From: Kofleriaceae bacterium
Lineage (GTDB): Bacteria; Myxococcota_A; Polyangia; Haliangiales; Haliangiaceae
Direction of reading: 5' to 3'
Length of the DNA: 6,681 nucleotides
Assembly (NCBI GenBank): GCA_016763395.1
Contig: JAESTW010000535.1
Coordinates: forward strand, 1 to 6,681
The translations under genes were made by a program, and so were the position numbers. The notes beneath the pieces were generated by a model. It was not told the DNA's origin, did not search any database, and saw only the letters and a program-made list of their open reading frames with translations. This document shows positions 1 through 5,598 of this stretch, in pieces; the first letter of the stretch is position 1, and every line of letters begins with the position of its first letter.

Positions 1-714
1 ATTCGCGAGGCCAGTCGAGCGCACCCGGACATTGAAAAGGTTTTTGTCGCAGACGGTGACGCGCTAATCCTGAGTCTCGACAATTGGTTGCAAATCTTGA
101 GCGCATGCCGCAAAGCATTCCCCCGGCTTCGGCAGGTGATGTGCTACGCGACGGCTGAGAATGTCTTAGAGAAATCTGCTGATGAATTGGCTCAATTGAA
201 GGTCGCTGGTCTCTCGCTCTTGTATATCGGGCCAGAGTCTGGCGATGCGCTCACCCTGAAACGCATCGTCAAAGGGGCAAGTTTCGACGACCACGTGCAG
301 GCTGCCAACAAGGCACATTCGGCGGGCATGAAGATCAGTGTCATCATGCTACTCGGCGCCGGCGGAACTGACCGAAGCAAGGAGCATGCAGAGGAGAGTG
401 CAAAGCTTATATCGGCGATGGACCCAGAGTATCTGGCAGCTCTCACCCTGACCGTTGTGCCCAACACGCCCATGGCACGCATGGTTGCCAAAGGCGGCTT
501 CACCCTGCCCGATCCGCTTACAATGCTGGGAGAGCTTAGAACGATGATCGCTCAAAGCAACCTTAGTTCAGCGCTGTTTCGGACAAACCACGCGAGCAAT
601 TACTTGCCAACTGGCGGACGACTGCCGGCGGACAAAGATCGAATTGTGAGCATCATCAATGCTGCCATTGCCGGCAAAGTGCCACTGCGCAGCGAACGCG
701 GCCGAGGGCTGTAA
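1..714 (+). CDS. Radical SAM protein, C-terminal part (5' end outside window)
   Basis: The frame is open from base 1 to a TAA at 712-714, giving 237 residues with no start in view; an internal TTG at 88 is not a credible start because conserved sequence lies before it. I recognise the C-terminal two thirds of a COG1032-like radical SAM enzyme. Visible blocks are FVADGDALIL (residues 15-24), a barrel strand with YIGPESGD (75-82, usually GLESGD), a TLTVVPNTPM block, and the very characteristic RTNHASNYLP (194-203) followed by LPADKDR. The CxxxCxxC iron-sulfur cluster motif would lie upstream of the window, so radical chemistry cannot be checked here. The substrate of this subfamily is not known to me. 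It converges on acpS with an 83-bp gap and so is not part of the ftsH-acpS operon. Family call is confident; function is not. Confidence 0.85.
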   Translation: MREASRAHPDIEKVFVADGDALILSLDNWLQILSACRKAFPRLRQVMCYATAENVLEKSADELAQLKVAGLSLLYIGPESGDALTLKRIVKGASFDDHVQAANKAHSAGMKISVIMLLGAGGTDRSKEHAEESAKLISAMDPEYLAALTLTVVPNTPMARMVAKGGFTLPDPLTMLGELRTMIAQSNLSSALFRTNHASNYLPTGGRLPADKDRIVSIINAAIAGKVPLRSERGRGL

Positions 715-752
715 TTCCGCCCGGCAAGGCATCGTTACTCGGTGCCCGTTCG

Positions 753-773
753 CTCTGGAACTCCACGCCAGAG
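753..773. terminator. Weak hairpin between convergent genes
   Basis: CTCTGG (753-758) and CCAGAG (768-773) can pair as a 6-bp stem with a 9-nt loop. On the plus strand it is followed by TCCTTTG, a poor T-tract; on the minus strand no T-run follows. It lies between the stop codons of the radical SAM gene and acpS, where a bidirectional terminator is expected. The stem is short, so this is only a candidate and Rho-dependent ending is equally possible. Confidence 0.25.
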
Positions 774-786
774 TCCTTTGCTGGGT

Positions 787-808
787 AGTCCGAGTTGCTA
801 GGCGGACT
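787..808. terminator. Second weak hairpin overlapping the acpS stop codon
   Basis: AGTCCG (787-792) and CGGACT (803-808) form a 6-bp stem with a 10-nt loop that contains the acpS stop codon. In addition GAGTCC (771-776) is the complement of GGACTC (805-810), so alternative pairing with the neighbouring hairpin is possible. There is no T-tract on either strand. It might help stop the two converging transcripts or protect the acpS mRNA 3' end, but chance is a real alternative. Confidence 0.18.
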
Positions 809-1172
809 CAGCGATAACGACTGCCACAGCCATATTGGCTGCGTGACTTATCGTGACATGAAAATGCACAATACCGAGAGCGTCGGCAGCCTTCTTGGCA
901 ACTCCTGTGAGCTTAAGAGTGGGCGGACGACCGCCTCCACCGACCACTTCCATTTCCCGCCAAGACAGCCCGCGAGGCACTGACAGAGCTTTGAGCGTCG
1001 CTTCTTTTACGGCAAAGCGCGCCGCAAAATGTTGTGCGGGCTGAGACTTGTTCGATGCGTATTCGCGTTCCCCATCGGTAAAGACCCGCTCGGTAAAACG
1101 GGTATCCCACTTCTCTATCATGCTCGCAATTCTATCGATCTCGCAGAGATCGAGGCCCATACCGACTATCAT
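798..1172 (-). CDS. acpS: Holo-[acyl-carrier-protein] synthase
   Basis: AcpS transfers 4'-phosphopantetheine from coenzyme A to the serine of apo-ACP, making the active carrier for fatty acid synthesis in the cytosol. The 124-residue length is normal for the family, whose members are about 120-130 residues and act as trimers. The N-terminal IVGMGLDLCEIDR carries the magnesium ligand D8, and FAARFAVKEATLKAL (49-63) carries the second ligand E57 and the conserved K61. The C-terminal HVTISHAANMAVAVV matches the final strand of the family. The ATG start at 1172-1170 overlaps the glmM stop as ATGA, and no clear Shine-Dalgarno sequence precedes it, so translation probably depends on ribosomes finishing glmM. 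It is the last gene of the run. In related clusters pdxJ may lie between glmM and acpS; it is absent here. Confidence 0.96.
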   Translation of the reverse strand: MIVGMGLDLCEIDRIASMIEKWDTRFTERVFTDGEREYASNKSQPAQHFAARFAVKEATLKALSVPRGLSWREMEVVGGGGRPPTLKLTGVAKKAADALGIVHFHVTISHAANMAVAVVIAESA

Positions 1173-2527
1173 GCGCAGTATTTCACAAGCTCGGCACCGA
1201 TTTGTTCAGCACGAGCTCTAATCTTCGCGATGTCCGGCCCTTCGATCATGACCCTGGCCTTGGGCTCCGTCCCCGAGTATCTCACAAGAACCCGGCCTTC
1301 GTTGCCAAGCTCAGCCTCAACACTCTTGATGAGCTTCATCACCTCTTTTAGCTCTTCAAGTGGCTTCTTTTGTCCGACCTTGACGTTCACCAAGACTTGA
1401 GGGGTTCGCGTCATGCACTTGGCAAGCTCGGACATCTTTCGTCCTTCGCGAATCATTACTTCCAAGACCTGCAGCGCCGCTACGGTACCGTCGCCAGTTG
1501 TCATGTGGTCCAAAAACACAAGGTGGCCGGACTGCTCACCGCCAAAGTTGTAACCGTTTTTTCGCATCTCAGCGACAACATATCGATCGCCAACATTTGT
1601 GCGTAGCAAGGTTCCGCCAGCGCCGACGATGGCATGTTCAAGACCGAGGTTTGACATCACCGTGGCAACAACCGTGTTTTTGGCCAGCTTGCCGGACGCA
1701 ATCATCCGCGTTGCGCACAGAGCCATGACCGCATCTCCGTCGATGATCTCTCCCTTCTCATCGCACAGAACCAGTCTGTCGGCATCTCCATCGAGCGCAA
1801 TTCCCAGATCGGCCTTTTCTTCCAAGACCTTCTTGGCCAGACTGTCAGTATAGAGCGCGCCTGCATTCTCGTTGATGTTTTTACCGTTCGGCTCGTGATG
1901 GATCGCAATCACGTCAGCACCAAGTTCAGCAAAGACCAGTGGCGCCGTTTTGTACGCTGCTCCGTTGGCACAATCCACGACGATCTTTAGCCCTTCGAGG
2001 GTTAGCTCGGGTGCGAACGTTGACTTGCAGAAGACGACATAGCGACCACTCACGTCGTCAATTCGCGTCGCCTTGCCGATGTCTACTGCGGGCGCCCTCA
2101 TGCTGTTAAGATCGGCACTGTCGATAAGTGCCTCAATTTCCCGCTCAACAGAATCATCCAGCTTGTACCCGTCTCGAGCGAAGAGCTTGATGCCGTTGTC
2201 CGCATATGGGTTGTGGGATGCACTGATAACCACCCATGCATCGGCGCGCATCGAGGAAGTAATAAACGCGATACCCGGTGTCGGCAAAGGTCCAGTTAGC
2301 CAAACGTCAGCGCCCATCGCAACAATTCCAGCTGCCATCGCACTCTCAAACATATACCCGGACAAACGAGTATCTTTCCCGATTACGATTCTGGCATGTC
2401 TATCCCCTTGTCGCAATTTCGTAGCAACTGCCATACCCAAACGAGTGATAGTCTCCGTGGTCATCGGCTCTACGTTAGAGACGCCTCGAATTCCATCAGT
2501 TCCAAAATACTTGCGTGCTTCACTCAC
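1169..2527 (-). CDS. glmM: Phosphoglucosamine mutase
   Basis: GlmM interconverts glucosamine-6-phosphate and glucosamine-1-phosphate on the cytosolic route to UDP-GlcNAc, used for peptidoglycan and lipopolysaccharide. The 452 residues match the family length. All four signature loops are present: N-terminal KYFGTDGIRG (6-15); the phosphoserine loop ISASHNP with catalytic S104; the metal loop DGDADR (246-251); the sugar loop GGEQSGH (329-335); and the phosphate-binding RYSGTEPKAR (416-425). The start is GTG at 2527-2525. An in-frame stop lies 12 to 10 bases before it and no other start gives a full N-terminus, so this start is firm although no Shine-Dalgarno sequence is visible. It sits 48 nt after cdaR and overlaps acpS by four bases. 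In Gram-positive bacteria GlmM binds and inhibits CdaA; whether that applies here is inference from adjacency. Confidence 0.97.
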   Translation of the reverse strand: MSEARKYFGTDGIRGVSNVEPMTTETITRLGMAVATKLRQGDRHARIVIGKDTRLSGYMFESAMAAGIVAMGADVWLTGPLPTPGIAFITSSMRADAWVVISASHNPYADNGIKLFARDGYKLDDSVEREIEALIDSADLNSMRAPAVDIGKATRIDDVSGRYVVFCKSTFAPELTLEGLKIVVDCANGAAYKTAPLVFAELGADVIAIHHEPNGKNINENAGALYTDSLAKKVLEEKADLGIALDGDADRLVLCDEKGEIIDGDAVMALCATRMIASGKLAKNTVVATVMSNLGLEHAIVGAGGTLLRTNVGDRYVVAEMRKNGYNFGGEQSGHLVFLDHMTTGDGTVAALQVLEVMIREGRKMSELAKCMTRTPQVLVNVKVGQKKPLEELKEVMKLIKSVEAELGNEGRVLVRYSGTEPKARVMIEGPDIAKIRARAEQIGAELVKYCA

Positions 2528-2530
2528 CCA

Positions 2531-2552
2531 GGGAGGTTATCGCAGTTCTCCC
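2531..2552 (-). promoter_or_regulatory. Small hairpin in the cdaR-glmM gap, just before the glmM start
   Basis: On the transcript strand GGGAG (2552-2548) can pair with CTCCC (2535-2531), a 5-bp G/C-rich stem with a 12-nt loop ending three bases before the GTG start of glmM. GGGAG is the only Shine-Dalgarno-like sequence before glmM, and it lies 20 nt from the start, too far for normal use. The stem would either hide it or shorten the distance. An 8-bp palindrome TTGATCAA (2556-2563) lies just upstream in the same 48-nt gap. A role in setting glmM translation is inference; the pairing itself is visible. Confidence 0.3.
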
Positions 2553-2575
2553 AGATTGATCAACGCGCGGCGTGC

Positions 2576-3649
2576 TTAGTCCACTGGACGTTCAACTGGA
2601 CGTTCCAGTGGCACCACCGCAGCGGCACTTACAGTCATCGTGACCTCGCTCGGGCTCACCGTGTACGCAATGTCCGACAGTCGGGGTTCGACTTTGATTT
2701 CAACTGTTCGGCTGCCCCCCAGCCTAAGCTCCTCTGCTCGCAATTCCACGTAGACTGACACCTTCTCCGCGTCAATAGCCTCCAGAGCATGAGTCTCACC
2801 AAACATCGTTACGACGACCGTCTGCGGAGAAAAGCTGTAGCGCTCCAAGTCCACGTCTTGGCCGGCACTGATCAGGCGAATCGCTTTGGGAGACAATAGT
2901 CGACGCTGCAATTCCTCAACAATTTGTACGGTGACATGTACTTCACTGGAATCCAAAATCTGCACGTCACCGCGAATCAGCGGGACTAATCCGTCAAAGT
3001 TTTGCGTCCGCCCCGTAAGATTTACTTTCTTGGTAACCACCGAATCCAGATCGGCAAGCACACTTCGAGCTCCCGTCACCCGAACCTCGCTCGGGCTGCT
3101 AACCGCACGTCCTAGTTTAAAACCAGCGGCGGGAAGCCCTACGGTATCGATAGTAACCGGCAACATTTTGACGTCTCGTTCGTCAAATTGCAGATCAATG
3201 CTAGGTGGGTTAATGGAAATAAGTTCAATACCGTCCGGGAGGTTGAACATCTCCGGCTGGAGACGAAGTTCACCGCTCGACAATCGCCCGAGATCAATTC
3301 GGATGCTTTCGAAACTCTGCTTTTGCAGCCGCTGAATTCGGCGTCGGGTACCTCGGACAGATATTTGCACCTGATCGACGACCTTCGACACGAGGACCCG
3401 GTCTTGTTCCTGTGTGTAGGTGATGTGAACCCAGGGGTGATAAACCTCATTTTCTTCGCTGTGAACTAAGATAAATACGGTAAGCGCCAGCACCAAGGCG
3501 ACAAATTTCAGGCCGGCATTTTCCACAAAAGCGACTCGAATCCATCCTCGAACGCTGCCGCCAATCGGCGAGGACGATGTGGTCCCCTCATGGGAGCCGG
3601 ACTTTGCCAGCTCTCGAATCGTATCGAGTTTATTTTCTTCTTTAGCCAC
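2576..3649 (-). CDS. cdaR: CdaR/YbbR-domain membrane protein, regulator of CdaA
   Basis: This is a YbbR-repeat protein of 357 residues, the usual partner and regulator of the diadenylate cyclase encoded just upstream. A cytosolic N-terminus of about 45 residues, rich in Ser, Gly and charged residues, is followed by one membrane helix (about 46-62) that begins with the family pattern NAGLKFVALVLAL. The rest should lie outside the cytoplasm and holds about three YbbR-type beta domains (roughly 69-160, 160-250 and 250-344), each ending near a PSxVxV- or SxVxVTV-like strand. The GTG start at 3649-3647 lies 12 nt after the cdaA stop with only a weak AAGAAGA-like ribosome site. An in-frame GTG at residue 42 would give the more usual short N-terminus but has no ribosome site. 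The C-terminus ends in a short repeat, PLERPVERPVD. YbbR regulation of CdaA is known in Firmicutes; direction of the effect here is unknown. Confidence 0.9.
   Translation of the reverse strand: MAKEENKLDTIRELAKSGSHEGTTSSSPIGGSVRGWIRVAFVENAGLKFVALVLALTVFILVHSEENEVYHPWVHITYTQEQDRVLVSKVVDQVQISVRGTRRRIQRLQKQSFESIRIDLGRLSSGELRLQPEMFNLPDGIELISINPPSIDLQFDERDVKMLPVTIDTVGLPAAGFKLGRAVSSPSEVRVTGARSVLADLDSVVTKKVNLTGRTQNFDGLVPLIRGDVQILDSSEVHVTVQIVEELQRRLLSPKAIRLISAGQDVDLERYSFSPQTVVVTMFGETHALEAIDAEKVSVYVELRAEELRLGGSRTVEIKVEPRLSDIAYTVSPSEVTMTVSAAAVVPLERPVERPVD
2581..2611 (-). repeat. 12-bp tandem repeat with inverted repeat at the 3' end of cdaR
   Basis: ACTGGACGTTC occurs at 2583-2593 and again at 2595-2605, a 12-bp period that encodes ERPV twice at the CdaR C-terminus. 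The same stretch is bounded by CCACTGGA (2581-2588) and TCCAGTGG (2604-2611), a perfect 8-bp inverted repeat. On the transcript two mutually exclusive hairpins are possible: an 8-bp stem with a 15-nt loop, or a 6-bp stem (ACTGGA/TCCAGT) with a 3-nt loop that uses the first repeat copy. It ends two bases before the stop codon and no T-run follows, so it is not a classic terminator. Confidence 0.6.
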
Positions 3650-3661
3650 TTGCAGGTCTTC

Positions 3662-4621
3662 TTACACGTCTTTGGGAGAGCTAAGCGTCGCTGCTCGCAA
3701 GCTGTCTGTGGTGGTTCGGCCAACCGCCTCTGAGCGAGCGACGGTTCTCCTGGTTTCATCCCGAACTCTCTCGCCCTCACTAATTGTCTTGGTCAGGGTG
3801 ACGGCACTGGTCGTATCGTCACTCACCATCTCCTCTGGCTCGCTTGGCGAACCATCAAAGAGCTCTTGAAGAGCGGTGCGCAATTCGTGCATCTCGAGAT
3901 CTCGAGCGATATGCCCCTTGTAGCAAAGGCTGACCTCGCCCCGTTCTTCCGAGATTACCAATGCCACTGCGTCGGTGTCCTCGGTTATGCCCAGAGCGGC
4001 CCTGTGCCGAGTGCCAAAGTCAGACGCAATATTCGACCGCGACAACGGCAATACCGCACCAGCACGGTTTAGTCGCAGGTTGCGAATAATCACCGCGCCG
4101 TCATGCAACTCGTTGTCCCGCGAAGGCACAAAGAGAGCAACTAGGAGTTCCTTCGAAATCTCCGCGTCAATGGGCTCCCCATGATCTAAGAATTCATCTA
4201 AGCGAACTTCCCCTTCAAACACGACGATACCGCCCATTCGCGCTTTTGCCAGATGCTCGGCGGCAGCTAGGATTTCGTCCAGGGCTTGAGATATTGCCTG
4301 CGTTCGCCCAAAGCGGGACACATTCTGACCAATTGTCATGAGCGCACGCCGGATGTCCTGCTGGAAAACCACGATGACGATGACGATGAAATACTCGATA
4401 AAGTTGTCGAGCAGCCAAGATACAGTTCGCATGTCAAAGCGTTCGGCAGCGAAAAAAGCACCTCCAATAAGAACAATACCGATCACCATCTGCGCGGCAC
4501 GGGTCCCTTGGATGGTCAACAAAACTCGATAGATCACGTAGTAGACGAGTAGGATATCGATGCACGACACCGCCAAGTCTCGCGTTCCCAGGCCCATGAT
4601 CTCGCCCCAGATTTCGCTCAT
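3662..4621 (-). CDS. cdaA: Membrane diadenylate cyclase (c-di-AMP synthase) CdaA/DacA
   Basis: CdaA condenses two ATP into cyclic di-AMP, a second messenger tied to osmotic balance and envelope stress. Three N-terminal membrane helices are visible (about 16-35, 44-60 and 70-86), then a linker helix (about 108-128) and the cytosolic DAC domain (about 130-255). Both catalytic motifs are intact: D174-G175-A176 in HDGAVI and R205-H206-R207 in GTRHRAALG, spaced as in characterised CdaA proteins. A tail of about 64 residues (256-319) follows, rich in Ser, Thr, Glu, Asp and Arg and probably disordered; family members are usually about 270-285 residues. ATG at 4621-4619 overlaps the folP stop as ATGA and has a good ribosome site. 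The order cdaA-cdaR-glmM is the classic c-di-AMP module, here set behind ftsH-folP. Function is near certain from the motifs. Confidence 0.96.
   Translation of the reverse strand: MSEIWGEIMGLGTRDLAVSCIDILLVYYVIYRVLLTIQGTRAAQMVIGIVLIGGAFFAAERFDMRTVSWLLDNFIEYFIVIVIVVFQQDIRRALMTIGQNVSRFGRTQAISQALDEILAAAEHLAKARMGGIVVFEGEVRLDEFLDHGEPIDAEISKELLVALFVPSRDNELHDGAVIIRNLRLNRAGAVLPLSRSNIASDFGTRHRAALGITEDTDAVALVISEERGEVSLCYKGHIARDLEMHELRTALQELFDGSPSEPEEMVSDDTTSAVTLTKTISEGERVRDETRRTVARSEAVGRTTTDSLRAATLSSPKDV
4371..4388 (-). repeat. Three copies of a hexamer inside cdaA (third membrane helix)
   Basis: The plus strand reads ACGATG three times in a row at 4371-4388, which on the coding strand gives repeated Ile-Val codons (residues 79-84, IVIVIV) within the third membrane helix of CdaA. 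A change in copy number would keep the frame and alter the helix by two residues. Hydrophobic helix coding alone can explain it. Confidence 0.7.
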
Positions 4622-5598
4622 ACGTGGGCGCCCTTCCCCAGGGTGGAGGCAGCGCAGAAGACGCGCAGCGCCTCCACTGTCATTTTGACATTGTGTACCC
4701 GAAGCATATGTGCGCCGGCACGAACCGCTGCCAATGCGGCCCCTACTGATGCGGCGTCTCGATCACCTATGGCCAAATCACAAAGTTCGCCGACGAATCG
4801 CTTTCGCGAGGCCCCGATCAGGACCGGTGCGGACAGGCGTGCGGACAACTTGCCGGAATCGGCCAAAAGCGAGAGATTACTCTGCAGTCCTTTGCCAAAG
4901 CCGAGACAAGGATCGATCATGGTGCGCGGGCGCAGCCACGCTGGCATTGACAGCAATCTCGCCAGCAGTTCATCACCGACTTCATTCTCACTCGGATCGA
5001 CGGCTTTGTGAACCTCTTCTATCGACTCTCCTCGAACATGGCCACAAACGTAATACCCTTGCCCTGACTCGACGACCTCGTACATCTTTGGGTCAAATCT
5101 GCCACCACTGACGTCGTTGACAATCTCAGCACCACACGCCAGCGCCCTTCGCGCGACCTCGGATTTGGTCGTATCAACAGAGACGCTCGCGCCAAGTGTG
5201 TGCACTATCGCCTCGATCGCCGGCAACACTCGGAGGCACTCTTCTTCGACAGATAGGGTGTCGGCGCCGGGCCGTGTCGACTCTCCACCTAGATCGATAA
5301 GATCTGCGCCCTGAGAGAGTAGCTCCTCTGCTCGCGTCAGAGCAGCATCGACGCCCTTCACCCTGCCGCCGTCCGAGAACGAATCTGGTGTTAGATTGAC
5401 AATGCCCATCACATAGGGCCGACTCCAATCAAGTGTCTGAGAACGCAGCCGCCACATGGTCAGCTGACTGGCTTGGGTACTGACAACATCGTCCCTTGCG
5501 ACGCTCTCATTCGCAGCGTTATCGCATGCAGCACTATCCGGGAGATCACTTCCGTAACACGCTGCCGTCTTCGGGCGATGGGTCAATTCCCCATTCAT
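4618..5598 (-). CDS. folP: Dihydropteroate synthase
   Basis: DHPS joins p-aminobenzoate to 6-hydroxymethyl-dihydropterin pyrophosphate in folate synthesis and is the target of sulfonamides. The barrel motifs are in order: NLTPDSFSDGG (68-78), DLGGESTRPGA (102-112), SVDTTKS (140-146, D142), IVNDVSGG (159-166, N161), IDPCLGFGK (228-236, D229), IGASRKRF (261-268, K266) and RVHNV (300-304). Residues corresponding to the known substrate ligands (N68, D142, N161, D229, K266, R300, H302) are kept. Two positions differ from the common pattern: DPG is DPC and RVHDV is RVHNV. The annotated ATG follows the ftsH stop directly (TAAATG) with AAGAAGGA 16 nt upstream. It gives 326 residues including about 47 low-complexity N-terminal residues; the in-frame ATG at 5457-5455 would give 279, the normal family length, but has no ribosome site. 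Confidence 0.95.
   Translation of the reverse strand: MNGELTHRPKTAACYGSDLPDSAACDNAANESVARDDVVSTQASQLTMWRLRSQTLDWSRPYVMGIVNLTPDSFSDGGRVKGVDAALTRAEELLSQGADLIDLGGESTRPGADTLSVEEECLRVLPAIEAIVHTLGASVSVDTTKSEVARRALACGAEIVNDVSGGRFDPKMYEVVESGQGYYVCGHVRGESIEEVHKAVDPSENEVGDELLARLLSMPAWLRPRTMIDPCLGFGKGLQSNLSLLADSGKLSARLSAPVLIGASRKRFVGELCDLAIGDRDAASVGAALAAVRAGAHMLRVHNVKMTVEALRVFCAASTLGKGAHV
4631..4639 (-). promoter_or_regulatory. Ribosome binding site of cdaA
   Basis: On the minus strand GGGGAAGGG lies 9 nt before the cdaA ATG, inside the last codons of folP. It is the best Shine-Dalgarno-like sequence in the run and supports the ATG at 4621, even though the ATGA overlap with folP would also permit coupled translation. 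Confidence 0.55.

Noticed and set aside
88..714. TTG at 88 as the start of a complete small protein
   Set aside because: Conserved radical SAM sequence (FVADGDALIL) continues in frame upstream to base 1, so the gene is simply cut by the window edge.
1029..1400. Plus-strand open frame across the acpS-glmM junction
   Set aside because: It is antisense to both genes, with Ser-rich composition expected from reverse reading and no start context.
2528..2575. A glmS-type ribozyme or c-di-AMP riboswitch before glmM
   Set aside because: The gap is only 48 nt, far too short for either, and no conserved core of these elements is seen.
2073..2579. Long plus-strand open frame (168 codons) opposite glmM
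   Set aside because: It lies fully antisense to the strongly conserved glmM frame, is rich in Ser, Ile and Arg in a way typical of reversed codons, and shows no recognisable domain or ribosome site.
3508..3780. Minus-strand open frame spanning the cdaA-cdaR junction in another frame
   Set aside because: It overlaps the ends of two real genes, is Arg/Pro-rich, and matches no family; the cdaA and cdaR frames explain the DNA.
4685..4712. TTGACA followed 16 nt later by TATGTG on the plus strand, a possible antisense promoter in folP
   Set aside because: The -10 box is poor and the bases are explained by conserved folP codons (RVHNVK); no gene follows on the plus strand.
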